From: Streptomyces sp. NBC_00286
GTDB lineage: Bacteria > Actinomycetota > Actinomycetes > Streptomycetales > Streptomycetaceae
Length of the DNA stretch: 64,000 nucleotides
Direction: 5' to 3'
NCBI RefSeq assembly: GCF_036173125.1
Contig: NZ_CP108054.1
Location: 2,294,001 to 2,358,000, forward strand
Shown here: in pieces, positions 8,571 to 17,310 of the stretch
Layout of the letters: each line of letters opens with the position of its first letter
How positions within the stretch are numbered: the stretch's first letter is position 1
Program-made: the position numbers and the translations under genes
Notes under the pieces: generated by a model
What the model was told of the DNA's origin: nothing
Databases searched by the model: none
The model's input: only the letters and a program-made list of their open reading frames with translations

Positions 8571-10859
8571 ATGACTTCAAGAAGAGCAGTACTCGGTTCG
8601 GCGATCGTCGGCACAACTGCCGCCGCTCTCCCGGGAGGTGCCCACGCCGCTCCGGCCGCCCCCTCCTCCCCCGTGCAGGGCAGCGGTCGTCGCTGGAAGC
8701 TGCGGAACCGTATGGAGTCGGACGGCGCGTGGGCCGACTTTCTGCGGAAGCAGGATCTGGTGTGGCGCAGGATGCCCACGCTGTGGCACGAAGGGCCGTT
8801 CCTGGGGGACGGGCGGCTGGGCAGCATGGTCTACCGGGAGCCGGAGGCGAACAGCATTCGCTTCACGGTGCAGCACGGTGAAGTGCAGGACCACCGGCCG
8901 CAGTTCGGCAGCGGCTGGGGGACGTGCCGACTGCCCGTGGGGCATCTGACGCTCGACCCGGTCGGCACGATCAGTGCGGTCGACTGGCGGCTGAGCCTGT
9001 GGAACGCCGAACTCACCGGCACGATCACCACCGACAAGGGCACCCTGACGCTCTCCGCGCTCATCCATGACGGGATCTTCGCGGCGCGCGTGAGGGCCGA
9101 CGGGGACGAGGAGGTGCGCTGGACGTTCCATCCCGAGGAAGCCATCAGCCCCCGGAAGATCAGCGAGGCACCGCCAGCCGGGTATGTCGCCAACCCGCCC
9201 TGGAGCACCCGGACTTCGGGTGACGTCGAGCAGGTGCTCCAGCCGCTCCTCGGCGGCGGCCAGACCGCGACGGCCTACCGCCGCTCGGGCGACACGCTCC
9301 TGCTCAGCGTCGCCCACAGCCACCCCTCCGACACCCGCGCCGGCGAGGTCTCGCTGCGGAAGATCCAGCGCGCCCCTTCGTACGGCGTGCTGCGCAGGCT
9401 GCACACCCGCTGGTGGCACGCCTTCTACCGCAAGAGCTTCGTTTCGTTCCCCGACGAGCGGCTGCAGAGCTTCCACTGGATCCAGCTCTACAAGGTGGCC
9501 TCCGCCAGCCGCGCCGACGGCCCCGTGATGGCCACCTGCGGGCCCTGGCTGGAGCCCACACCCTGGCCCGCCGTGTGGTGGAACCTCAACGTGCAGCTGG
9601 AGTACTGGCTCATCCACGGCTCCAACCACCTCGAACTCGACTCGCTCGCCACCACCCTGAGGCAGAACCAGGAACAGCTGATCGCGAACGTGCCCGCCGC
9701 GTACCGCTCGGACAGCGCCGGAGTCGGCCGCAGCTCGGACATGTTCATGAACCGCAGCGCCCCCACCCCGGGCAGCGGAGGTGAGTCGGGCAATCTGACC
9801 TGGGCGCTGCACAACGTATGGCTGAGCTACCGGCACACCATGGACGAGGCGTTGCTGCGCGACACGGTGTACCCGCTGCTGCGCCGCACGATCAACTACT
9901 ACCTGCACTTCCTCCAGCCCGACAGCGACGGCAAGCTGCACCTGCCGTCGACGCTGTCGCCGGAGTATCCCGTCGTACCGCCGAAGGACACCAACTACGA
10001 TCTGGCGCTGATCCGTTGGGGTTGCACCACGCTCCTGGAGGCGGCCGAGCGACTGGGGGTCGACGATCCGCTGAAGCCGCGCTGGCAGGAGGTGCTGGCG
10101 AAGCTGACGCCGTATCCGGTGGACGAGAACGGCTACATGATCGGCGCGGACACCCCGTACGCGCAGTCCCATCGGCACTACTCGCACCTGCTGATGGTGT
10201 ACCCGCTGTATCTCGTGAACTGGGAGCAGCCGGAGCAGCGCGAGCTGATCGAGAAGTCGATCGTCCACTGGCACGCGGTGACCGGCTCCCACCGCGGCTA
10301 CAGCTATACGGGCGCCGCCTCCATGTACGCGATGATGGGCCGCGGCTCCACGGCGCTGGAGTATCTGAAGAAGTTCTTCGACCCCAGCACGCGGTATCCC
10401 TGCCGGGCCAACACCCACTACACGGAGGCCGGTCCGGTCATCGAGACACCGCTGTCGGCGTCGCAGTCGCTGCACGACATGCTCTGCCAGAGCTGGGGCG
10501 GTGTCGTACGGGTCTTCCCCGCCGTTCCGGATTCCTGGGCCGATGTCACGCTGCACGACTTCCGCACGCAGGGGGCCTTCCTGGTCAGCGCGGTCCGCAA
10601 GGGCGGGGTCACCCGTTTCGTACGCGTACGGAGCCTGGCGGGTGAGCGGCTCGAGATCCGGCACGGTCTGACGGGCGGGGCGGTGACGGCGGTGCTCGAC
10701 GACGGCAGCCGGGCGCGCACGCACACGACGGACGACGGCACCCTGGTGATCGAGCTGGCCAAGGGCCGGGAGGTGCTGTTGTACGCGGGTGAACGCCCCG
10801 AACTCGACATCGCTCCGGTGGAGTTGAGCGAGCCGGGCGAGCCGTGGGGGCTGCCGTAG
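8571..10859 (+). CDS. Secreted GH95-like glycoside hydrolase (alpha-L-fucosidase/galactosidase type)
   Basis: A 762-aa protein with a Tat-like signal (TSRRAVLGSAIVG, Ala cleavage region near residue 27). The GH95 N-terminal region is recognisable from LWHEGPFLGDGRLGSMVYREP and RFTVQHGEVQDHRP. A long alpha/alpha-barrel follows, with the central WWNLNVQLEYW and HRHYSHLLMVYPL typical of the GH95 catalytic core, and SQSLHDMLCQSWGGVVRVFPAVP near the end. A Tat signal suggests folding before export. Co-transcription with the upstream lyase suggests joint attack on a complex polysaccharide, for example one with fucose, galactose or uronic acids. Specificity cannot be read from sequence alone. Confidence 0.8.
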   Translation: MTSRRAVLGSAIVGTTAAALPGGAHAAPAAPSSPVQGSGRRWKLRNRMESDGAWADFLRKQDLVWRRMPTLWHEGPFLGDGRLGSMVYREPEANSIRFTVQHGEVQDHRPQFGSGWGTCRLPVGHLTLDPVGTISAVDWRLSLWNAELTGTITTDKGTLTLSALIHDGIFAARVRADGDEEVRWTFHPEEAISPRKISEAPPAGYVANPPWSTRTSGDVEQVLQPLLGGGQTATAYRRSGDTLLLSVAHSHPSDTRAGEVSLRKIQRAPSYGVLRRLHTRWWHAFYRKSFVSFPDERLQSFHWIQLYKVASASRADGPVMATCGPWLEPTPWPAVWWNLNVQLEYWLIHGSNHLELDSLATTLRQNQEQLIANVPAAYRSDSAGVGRSSDMFMNRSAPTPGSGGESGNLTWALHNVWLSYRHTMDEALLRDTVYPLLRRTINYYLHFLQPDSDGKLHLPSTLSPEYPVVPPKDTNYDLALIRWGCTTLLEAAERLGVDDPLKPRWQEVLAKLTPYPVDENGYMIGADTPYAQSHRHYSHLLMVYPLYLVNWEQPEQRELIEKSIVHWHAVTGSHRGYSYTGAASMYAMMGRGSTALEYLKKFFDPSTRYPCRANTHYTEAGPVIETPLSASQSLHDMLCQSWGGVVRVFPAVPDSWADVTLHDFRTQGAFLVSAVRKGGVTRFVRVRSLAGERLEIRHGLTGGAVTAVLDDGSRARTHTTDDGTLVIELAKGREVLLYAGERPELDIAPVELSEPGEPWGLP

Positions 10860-10871
10860 TAGGTCTGTCTC

Positions 10872-10928
10872 GGCGCGAGTCACCGGCCGGGCACGCTCGG
10901 CCGGTGACTCGCGCCCCGTAAGGGGCGC
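10872..10928 (+). terminator. Two overlapping terminator hairpins
   Basis: Arms at 10872-10888 and 10899-10915 match perfectly over 17 bp (GGCGCGAGTCACCGGCC). A second hairpin, GCGCCCC-GTAA-GGGGCGC at 10911-10928, shares bases with the right arm, so the two are mutually exclusive. They close the GH95 transcript and face the convergent PhzF gene. The second hairpin is the start of a dispersed repeat element. Confidence 0.75.
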
Positions 10929-10975
10929 GGGGCTGTATCAATTTGCGGCTCCGCCGCGTGGGCGCGCCCAGCCAC
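10911..10975 (+). repeat. Copy of dispersed intergenic hairpin/tail element
   Basis: The GCGCCCC/GGGGCGC hairpin is followed by GGGGCTGTATCAATTTGCGG, then CTCCGCCGC, then GCGCGCCCAGCCAC. Near-identical tails occur at about 27435, 48291, 48770 and 58345. The tail contains a second small hairpin (GCGG-CTC-CCGC type). Function unknown; position suggests termination. Confidence 0.7.
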
Positions 10976-11017
10976 GGATGGCCCGCACCTTTGAATACTG
11001 CATTTCGCGCGGAGCGC

Positions 11018-11896
11018 CTAGTGCGGGTCACCGATCGGGCGCGCCCGGCCGGTGACCCGTACCCGTGGATCCGTCGGGTCGACGTCCACGAGGAGCTCGC
11101 TGGGGCGCCCCATGTCCTCGCCCTGGCGGACCGTGAGGGTCATGGGCTCGCGGACCAGGCCGAGGGTGCGCAGATACCCGCCGAAGGCGGCGGCCGCCGC
11201 TCCCGTCGCGGGGTCCTCCACCACGCCCCCGACCGGGAACGGGTCGCGGGCGTGGAAGAGGTCGTCCGCCGCGCGCCAGACCAGTTGGAGCGTGGTCCAG
11301 CCGTGCTGCCGCATCACCTCGGCGAGGCCGTCGAAGTCGTACGAGAGATCCGCCAGCCGGGCGCGGGAGGCGACGGCGAGGACGAGGTGCTCGGCTCCGC
11401 CGAAGGCGACGTGCGGCGGCAGTTCGGGGTCCAGGTCGGCCTCGGCCCAGCGCAGTGCGGCAAGCGCCGTGGCCGTCTCGTCCGGGGTGGCCGGGCGGGA
11501 GCGGGTGGGAACACTGGTGAGGGTGGCGCGCACGGTCCCGTCGGGGTCGGCGGTCGTGGAGACCGGGATCTCTCCGGCCGGGGTGTCGAAGACGAACTCC
11601 CCGGGCCCCTCCCGCTCGGCGAGCGCCACGGCCGTCGCCACGGTGGCGTGCCCGCAGAACGGAACCTCGACGAGAGGGCTGAAGTACCGCACCCGGAAGC
11701 GGCGACCGGCATCGTCCCGCGCCGTGACGAACGCCGTCTCCGAGTAACCGACCTCGGCGGCTATGGCCAGCATCCGGTCGGGGTCGAGCCCGGCGGCGTC
11801 CAGAACGATCCCGGCGGGATTGCCGCCGTCAGCGCCGGACCTTTCCGGGGTGAAGGCGGAGTAGCGCAGGACATCGGTGCTGGTATCAGGTCTCAT
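11018..11896 (-). CDS. PhzF-family isomerase/epimerase
   Basis: About 292 aa using the ATG at 11894-11896; an upstream ATG at 11935 adds 13 residues with no support. The two-domain PhzF fold is indicated by GNPAGIVLD near the N terminus, YSETAFV (the catalytic Glu is the E of SETAF), PLVEVPFCGHATVATAVAL and, in the second half, FPVGGVVEDPATGAAAAAFGGYL, the duplicate Gly-rich motif. These are the classic PhzF landmarks, so the assignment to the family is secure. The substrate is unknown: most bacterial members outside phenazine clusters are orphan isomerases. No phenazine genes are nearby. It converges with the GH95 transcript. Confidence 0.87.
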   Translation of the reverse strand: MRPDTSTDVLRYSAFTPERSGADGGNPAGIVLDAAGLDPDRMLAIAAEVGYSETAFVTARDDAGRRFRVRYFSPLVEVPFCGHATVATAVALAEREGPGEFVFDTPAGEIPVSTTADPDGTVRATLTSVPTRSRPATPDETATALAALRWAEADLDPELPPHVAFGGAEHLVLAVASRARLADLSYDFDGLAEVMRQHGWTTLQLVWRAADDLFHARDPFPVGGVVEDPATGAAAAAFGGYLRTLGLVREPMTLTVRQGEDMGRPSELLVDVDPTDPRVRVTGRARPIGDPH

Positions 11897-12220
11897 GCTG
11901 GCACATTCCCACGAGGCGACGCGGTGGAGGAACAAGATTTCCGGAGATCGCGGTGGTCCTCAACGAAGCGTTGCGGACGGGGAGTCAGCGTACGGTCACA
12001 GATCGCTCTCTTACCGGTCCATCACCAAGGTTTTAGGTCTCTCACGGTGCGTACGGACGCTGGTACGGATAGCATCCTGCGCACCCCTTGTGTGATGTCG
12101 GACACGCGGCCACCCACCGCCTTCGCATCGCCGCCCGCCTCCCCTTTGCCCCATACCGCCCGCTCACCGCTCATAGCTCATAGCTCACAGTTCATCGCTC
12201 CTCGCCCTACTAGGACGACG

Positions 12221-15200
12221 ATGTCTCCACGGACAGGTCCCCGCCGTCTCGGTTCCATACGTCTCTCCCTGATCCTTCTGGCCTTGGTCCCCAGCGTCAC
12301 CCTCGCCGCGATGTGGGGGGTGACGACCACGCAGATGTTCTCCGAGGGGCTACGGCTGCGGGCCCAGACGGAGCTGAGCAGGTCGACCGGCGCCATGGGC
12401 ACCGACGCGACGCTCGCGCTGCAACGGGAGCGGAGCCTGTCGGCCGCCTGGCTGGCCGATCCCGGCGGCTCCAGGGTCGCCCTCGACAAGCAGCGGGAAC
12501 GTACAGACGCGCAGGTCGCCAAACTGATCGGCCGGTCGGAAGCGATCGCCAGGGCACCCGAACGGATAGGAGACCGGCTGTACTCGGTCATCGCCGCGGC
12601 GGGAAGCCTGGAGTTCTACCGGAATCAGATCGACCAGGGTCACGTCGGCGACAGCAAAGGCATCAGCGGCGCGCAGGCACTGGACCAGTACACCGCGATC
12701 ATCGACGACCAGATCCACGCCTTCCAGGAGCTCTCCAAGGTCGACGACGGCGACCTCACCTCACAGGCCGAACCGCTCGTCGCGCTGGAACACGCCGCGG
12801 AACTGGTCTCCCAGGAGAACACCCTGCTCACCCTGGCCTGGCCGTCCGGCCGGCTGGACGAGGAGTCGCACGCCGCCTTCGTCCAGTTGGTGAACGCCCG
12901 GCGCTGGCTGGTGGAGGACCAGATCATCCACTCTCTGACCGGCTCGGTGAAGTCGCAGACCGAGCGCATCCTCCAGGGGGCGGCTTGGAAGAACCTGGAG
13001 GCCATCGAGGCCCGGGTGCTCGAGGCACCTGTCACAGGCAGAGGCGACGCCCGGAAGGTCAACCTGCCGGATGCGCGGGAACAATGGAACGACGCGATGG
13101 GCCAACTGACCATCCAGTACCCGGAGTTGATCCAACGGCAGACCAGGGAACTGCTCGACCGCAGCAGCGATGAGGCCCATGACCTGCTGGTCAAGGCCGC
13201 CCTCCTGAGCGTCGGCGGATTCGTAGCGCTGCTGCTGAGCGTCGTACTGTCCTGGCGCATCACCCGCTCCCTGTTCCGGCGGATGCGCGGGCTGCGGATG
13301 GCCACGCTGAGCCTGGCCCAGGAGCGGCTGCCCGATGTGGTCGCACGGCTCGACCGGGGCGAGAAGGTCGACGTGGACTCCGCCGCGCCCCCGCTGGACT
13401 ACGGCCGGGACGAACTCGGCCAGGTGGCGCAGGCGTTCAACACCGCCCAGCGCACGGCGGTCCATACGGCGGTGGAACTCGCCGACACCCGGCGCGGCTT
13501 CCAGAAGGTGATCCTGGGGATCGCCCGGCAGAGCCAGAACCTGGTCAACCTCCAGCTCAGCAAGCTCGATTCGCTGGAACGCGAGCACCAGGACCCGCAG
13601 ATCCTCAAGGGCCTGTACGAACTCGACTCCAACGCGAGCCAGTTGCGCCGTTACGAAGAGAACCTGGTCATCATCAGTGGCGAGCGGCCGGGACGCAGCT
13701 GGGCCGAACCGGTCGCGCTGATCGACATCCTGCGCAGTGCCGTCGGAGAGGTCGCCGAGTATCAGCGGGTGGAGGTGCACACCGACGAGGAGGTGTATCT
13801 CGCCCCGCCCGCAGTGGCGGACGTCATCCATCTGCTGGCCGAACTCATCGACAACGCGACCGCGTACTCGCCCGCGCCCAGCCCTGTCGGGGTACGGGCC
13901 GCGATGGTGGCCAAGGGCCTGGCCATCGAGATCGAGGACCGCGGCCTCGGGATGTCGGAGGACGACTACGAGGCGTTCAACGCCCAGTTGGCGGTGGAGC
14001 CGCAGTTCGACGTGGTGGCGCTGGCCGACGACCTCCGCCTCGGCATGTTCGTGATCGCCCGCCTCGCGACCCGGCACGGCATCGCCGTAACGCTGCGATC
14101 GTCTCCGTACGGCGGCACGACGGCGATCGTGCTGGTGCCGCACGACATCGTGGTGCGGGAGCGGCCGACGGCGGATACGGATGCCGTCGGCTCGGTCCCG
14201 GCGGACGCTTCGGCGGGCGAAGCGGCCGTCCTTGCCCAGACGGGCCCGGAAACCCGGTCGGCTAGGGAGCCCGAGGAAGACGCCGAGCCGGCAGCGGCTC
14301 TCGCGGAGAGCTCGACCGGTAGGTCCGGGCCGGGCTCGGCAGGCCCGGGCTCGGCAGGCCCGGGCTCGGCAGGCCCGGGCTCGGCAGGCCCGGGCGAGCC
14401 CGGATCGGGTTCGACCGGACCCGGCTCGACCGGACCCGGCTCGGCCGACAGGCAGGGCCCCGGCCGGCACAGCCACGCGCGCAGCCGCGCGGCCCGGCCC
14501 GCAACCCGGCCGCGGACGGCCGATACCGCCGAGCCCGGCGCGGGCTCCACGGCTGGGTCCGGCGCGGGCTCCGTAGCCGGGTCCGACCGCGGGTCCGGGA
14601 CCGGGACCGGCGCGGGCTCCGTAGCCGGGTCCGGCCGGGGTTCCGGGTCCGGGCCCGGCGCAGGCTCCGTGGACGGGTCCGGCCGGGGTTCCGGGACCGG
14701 CGCAGGCTCCGTGGACGGGTCCGGCCGGGGTTCCGGGACCGGGACCGGCGCGGGCTCCGTAGCCGGGTCCGACCGCGGGTCCGGGACCGGGACCGGCGCG
14801 GGCTCCGTAGCCGGGTCCGACCGCGGGTCCGGGACCGGCCCGCACTCCGTAGCCGGGTCCGACCGCGGGTCCGGGACCGGGACCGGCCCGCACTCCGTAG
14901 CCGGGTCCGACCGCGGGTCCGGGTCCGGCCGGGGTTCCGGGTCCGGGTCCGGCCGGGGTTCCGGGACCGGGACCGGCCGGGGTTCCGTGGCCGGACCCGG
15001 GTCCAGCCAGGGTTCCGGAGCCGGGTCCGGGTCCGCCGCGGGCTCCGTGGACGGGTCCGGGTCCGGGTCCGGCCGGGCTTCCGGGTCCGGGTCCAGCGCG
15101 GGCTCCGTGGCCGGGTCCGGCCGGGGTTCCGGGTCCGGGTCCAGCGCGGGCTCCGTGGACGGGTCCGGGTCCGGGTCCAGGCCGGGTTCCGGAACCACGC

Positions 15201-15577
15201 CAAGCTCCGACACCGACCCCGCTTCAAGCCAGCGCAGCGCCCCCGCTTCAAGCCAGCGCAGCGGCCCCCCTCCCCTCCCCCGCCGCGTACCGCAAACCAG
15301 TCTCGCCAACGAGCTACGAGAGGACTCCGCACCCGCCCGCCCAGACGACCCGCTCGAGGACTTTGACGCCGAGCGCGCCGCCTCCTCGTTGTCCGGGTTC
15401 CAGCGCGGGACGCTTCGGGCCCGTGACGACGGTGAGGAGTGGACGTACAACGAAGGAAGAAACGAACCGGCAGAACCAGAAAGCGCAGGAGAGGAAGCCC
15501 CACCAGCGAGCCCAGGTACGCAGGTCCCCGTCCCCGGAAGAACCGTCACCTCGACTCCGCCGGCAGACCGCTCATGA
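12221..15577 (+). CDS. cvnA: Conservon sensor kinase with nitrate/nitrite-sensing domain and very long Gly/Ser tail (CvnA)
   Basis: About 1118 aa from the ATG at 12221. A first membrane helix (about residues 12-34), a large extracytoplasmic NIT-type domain (about 60-310), a second helix (LLSVGGFVALLLSVVLSW, about 325-342), a HAMP-like linker, and a HATPase (N box ELIDNATAYS near 540, G box DRGLGM near 573) are visible. The segment that usually contains the His (D-H-x-A-T-R-x-R-R-N-x-E-N) reads ELDSNASQLRRYEEN, so no phosphoacceptor His is evident. From about residue 700 to 1000 the protein is almost only Gly, Ser, Thr, Ala, Arg, Pro in repeats (GSGTGAGSVDGS-like), encoded by 14325-15200. It overlaps cvnB's region (ATGA at 15574). 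Conservons couple such sensors to a small GTPase. Confidence 0.85.
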   Translation: MSPRTGPRRLGSIRLSLILLALVPSVTLAAMWGVTTTQMFSEGLRLRAQTELSRSTGAMGTDATLALQRERSLSAAWLADPGGSRVALDKQRERTDAQVAKLIGRSEAIARAPERIGDRLYSVIAAAGSLEFYRNQIDQGHVGDSKGISGAQALDQYTAIIDDQIHAFQELSKVDDGDLTSQAEPLVALEHAAELVSQENTLLTLAWPSGRLDEESHAAFVQLVNARRWLVEDQIIHSLTGSVKSQTERILQGAAWKNLEAIEARVLEAPVTGRGDARKVNLPDAREQWNDAMGQLTIQYPELIQRQTRELLDRSSDEAHDLLVKAALLSVGGFVALLLSVVLSWRITRSLFRRMRGLRMATLSLAQERLPDVVARLDRGEKVDVDSAAPPLDYGRDELGQVAQAFNTAQRTAVHTAVELADTRRGFQKVILGIARQSQNLVNLQLSKLDSLEREHQDPQILKGLYELDSNASQLRRYEENLVIISGERPGRSWAEPVALIDILRSAVGEVAEYQRVEVHTDEEVYLAPPAVADVIHLLAELIDNATAYSPAPSPVGVRAAMVAKGLAIEIEDRGLGMSEDDYEAFNAQLAVEPQFDVVALADDLRLGMFVIARLATRHGIAVTLRSSPYGGTTAIVLVPHDIVVRERPTADTDAVGSVPADASAGEAAVLAQTGPETRSAREPEEDAEPAAALAESSTGRSGPGSAGPGSAGPGSAGPGSAGPGEPGSGSTGPGSTGPGSADRQGPGRHSHARSRAARPATRPRTADTAEPGAGSTAGSGAGSVAGSDRGSGTGTGAGSVAGSGRGSGSGPGAGSVDGSGRGSGTGAGSVDGSGRGSGTGTGAGSVAGSDRGSGTGTGAGSVAGSDRGSGTGPHSVAGSDRGSGTGTGPHSVAGSDRGSGSGRGSGSGSGRGSGTGTGRGSVAGPGSSQGSGAGSGSAAGSVDGSGSGSGRASGSGSSAGSVAGSGRGSGSGSSAGSVDGSGSGSRPGSGTTPSSDTDPASSQRSAPASSQRSGPPPLPRRVPQTSLANELREDSAPARPDDPLEDFDAERAASSLSGFQRGTLRARDDGEEWTYNEGRNEPAEPESAGEEAPPASPGTQVPVPGRTVTSTPPADRS
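14325..15200 (+). repeat. In-frame minisatellite encoding Gly/Ser-rich CvnA tail
   Basis: Direct repeats of GGCTCGGCAGGCCCGG (four in a row near 14336-14395) pass into a longer mosaic built from GGGTCCGG, GCGGGCTCCGT and CGGGACCGG blocks with periods in multiples of three. Frame is kept for nearly 900 bp. Slippage-prone and likely variable in length between strains. Confidence 0.85.
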
Positions 15578-15588
15578 AGGACACAGAA

Positions 15589-16014
15589 ATGACACGCCCC
15601 ATCCCCGCCACGCACAGCCAGCTCGACCAGCTGCTCACCGGACTGGTGGACCGGGTCGCAGAGGTGAACCACGCCGTAGTGCTCTCCGACGACGGACTGG
15701 TCGTCAGCCGGTCCACGGCGTTCCTGCGCGACGACGCCGAGCGGCTGGCGGCGACCGCCTCCGGCCTGGTGAGCCTCAGCAAGGGCGTCAGCATGGACTT
15801 CCGCGGCGGCCCCGTACGCCAGGCGCTCATCGAGATGCGCAACGGCTACCTGATCATCACCGCCGCCGGAACCGGCGCCCATCTCGCCGTGCTCACCCAC
15901 CAGGGCGCGGACGTCGGCGTGGTGGCGTACCAGATGAACCTGCTCGTGAAGAAGATCGGCGAGCACCTGAGTGCGGCGCCGCGGGGCCCGGTCGCCGCCG
16001 ACCGCGGCGAGTGA
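15589..16014 (+). CDS. cvnB: Roadblock/LC7 domain protein (CvnB)
   Basis: About 141 aa. The ATG at 15589 is preferred because GAAGG lies about 8 bases upstream; an in-frame ATG at 15574 overlaps the cvnA stop and is a real alternative. The fold is recognised from QLDQLLTGLVDRVAEVNHAV, VLSDDGLVVSRS, RLAATASGLVSLSKG and YLIITAAG-TGAHLAVL, the Roadblock/LC7 pattern of MglB-like proteins. In conservons CvnB is thought to act with CvnD like an MglB/MglA pair, as a regulator of the GTPase. The next gene starts two bases after its stop. Confidence 0.9.
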   Translation: MTRPIPATHSQLDQLLTGLVDRVAEVNHAVVLSDDGLVVSRSTAFLRDDAERLAATASGLVSLSKGVSMDFRGGPVRQALIEMRNGYLIITAAGTGAHLAVLTHQGADVGVVAYQMNLLVKKIGEHLSAAPRGPVAADRGE

Positions 16015-16015
16015 G

Positions 16016-16372
16016 GTGAGCGGAGGCGAGGCGGCCGGCCGTCTCGTACGGCCGTTCGCGCTGACCGGCGGCCGGACCAGCCCCGACCGCACTGACTTCT
16101 CCCTCATCACGACGGTGTCCGCGGTGGACCCGCCGCCCGCCTGGGCCGCCCGGACGCAGCCGGAGCACACCCGGATCCTGCGGCTGTGCGCCGAGCCGAT
16201 CGCCGTCGCCGAGCTTGCGGCGCATCTCGACCTGCCGGTGAGCGTGGTCTCCATCATGCTCTGCGATCTGCTGGCGGCGGGCCGGATCACCGTCCATCCG
16301 CCCTGTCCCGCCTCCGGGACCCTGGACCGGGACCTGCTGCAGAAAGTGAGGGACGGCCTTGGCCGGCTCTGA
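16016..16372 (+). CDS. cvnC: DUF742 protein (CvnC)
   Basis: 118 aa from a GTG at 16016. VRPFALTGGRT near the N terminus and the winged-helix-like ILRLCAEPIAVAELAAHL, followed by VSVVSIMLCDLLAAGRITVH, are characteristic of DUF742 proteins in actinobacterial conservons. It probably uses its helix-turn-helix-like fold for protein contact rather than DNA binding; that is family-level inference. Its 3' end overlaps the TTG start of cvnD by 14 bases, which supports coupled translation of the set. Confidence 0.9.
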   Translation: MSGGEAAGRLVRPFALTGGRTSPDRTDFSLITTVSAVDPPPAWAARTQPEHTRILRLCAEPIAVAELAAHLDLPVSVVSIMLCDLLAAGRITVHPPCPASGTLDRDLLQKVRDGLGRL

Positions 16373-16991
16373 CGCACCCGTCAACGGGACTCCAGCACCT
16401 CGGACTTCGCGGGCCGCGGTCCAGGGGGCCTCGGCACCGGACACGGTCAAGATCCTGATCGCCGGCGGCTTCGGGGTCGGGAAGACCACCATGGTCGGCT
16501 CGGTCAGCGAGATCGTCCCGCTGCGCACCGAGGAGCGACTGACCTCGGCCAGTCTGGGCGTCGACGACCTTCAGGGCCTCGCCGGGAAGACGGCCACCAC
16601 CGTGGCGCTGGACTTCGGCCGGATCACCATGGGCCGGGATCTGGTGCTGTATCTCTTCGGTACGCCCGGACAGCAGCGGTTCTGGTTCATGTGGAACGAC
16701 CTCGCCATCGGCGCACTGGGGGCCGTGGTCCTCCTCGACGTCCGCAGACCCGAGTCCAGCTTCGCCGCGATCGACTTCTTCGAGCGGCGGGGCATCCCCT
16801 TCGTCGTCGGCGTCAACGGCTTCTACGGGAAGCATCCGTACACGCCCGAGGAGATCCGGGACTCCCTGGCGCTGCCGGAGGGCACCCAGGTGCTGCTCTG
16901 CGACGCCCGCGAGCGCGAGTCATCCCGGGATGTACTGATCGCTCTGCTGGACCAGTTGATAGCGGCTTCGGCGAAGACCTCGGCGTCGTAA
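16359..16991 (+). CDS. cvnD: Small GTP/ATP-binding protein (CvnD)
   Basis: About 210 aa from a TTG at 16359. The P-loop is IAGGFGVGKTTMV (about residues 33-45), the switch region includes TTVALDFGRI, and G3 reads LFGTPGQQRFWFM, with Gln in the place of the usual Asp-x-x-Gly Asp pattern seen in MglA-type GTPases. VGVNGFYG stands where NKxD would be expected, so base specificity is degenerate, as in other CvnD proteins. It completes the four-gene conservon; CvnD GTPases in Streptomyces have been linked to development and antibiotic output. Its stop codon lies inside the first unit of a downstream repeat array. Confidence 0.9.
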   Translation: MAGSDAPVNGTPAPRTSRAAVQGASAPDTVKILIAGGFGVGKTTMVGSVSEIVPLRTEERLTSASLGVDDLQGLAGKTATTVALDFGRITMGRDLVLYLFGTPGQQRFWFMWNDLAIGALGAVVLLDVRRPESSFAAIDFFERRGIPFVVGVNGFYGKHPYTPEEIRDSLALPEGTQVLLCDARERESSRDVLIALLDQLIAASAKTSAS

Positions 16992-17111
16992 GGAAACGGC
17001 GTAAGGAAACTGTCGTAAGGAAACTAGAGCCTCGGCGTCGTGAGTAAACAAGAGCCCCGGCGCCGTAAGAAGAGTCGTAAGAAGACAAGACCAGACGGGG
17101 CGTAAAGAGAC
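16987..17111 (+). repeat. Array of CGTAAGGAAAC-like 11-mers behind cvnD
   Basis: Three exact CGTAAGGAAAC copies begin at 16987, 17000 and 17014; degenerate copies follow at 17039 (CGTGAGTAAAC), about 17064, 17076 and 17101. CTCGGCGTCGT also recurs before the copies at 16987 and 17039, suggesting repeated duplication of the cvnD stop region. The first unit contains the cvnD TAA. Confidence 0.7.
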
Positions 17112-17221
17112 AAAGGACACAGAGAGCCATTCTTGCCACGGAAACAGGGCATCATCTCCGGCACCGTCGCCCGCCCGCTGGCGCCCCTTCGGCTCCAGGA
17201 CACCGTGCCGTCACACCGGGA

Positions 17222-17234
17222 GGGAACGGTTCCC
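17222..17234. promoter_or_regulatory. GGGAAC-G-GTTCCC palindrome upstream of flippase gene
   Basis: A perfect 6-1-6 inverted repeat sits 77 bp before the GTG at 17311, in an otherwise featureless 320-bp gap between cvnD and this gene. It looks like a dimeric operator; the binding protein is unknown. Confidence 0.35.
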
Positions 17235-17310
17235 GCTGTCCCCGTTTTGCCTTGCCTTGAATCCGCCACGGCCGCCCCCACGGTCGTGACGCGAAAGGAC
17301 GACGTGCCCT

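Noticed and set aside
10943..12220. Long N-terminal extension of the CvnA frame
   Set aside because: The open frame crosses the antisense strand of phzF; peptide is Arg/Gly-rich without features. Sensor homology and membrane helix begin just after the ATG at 12221.
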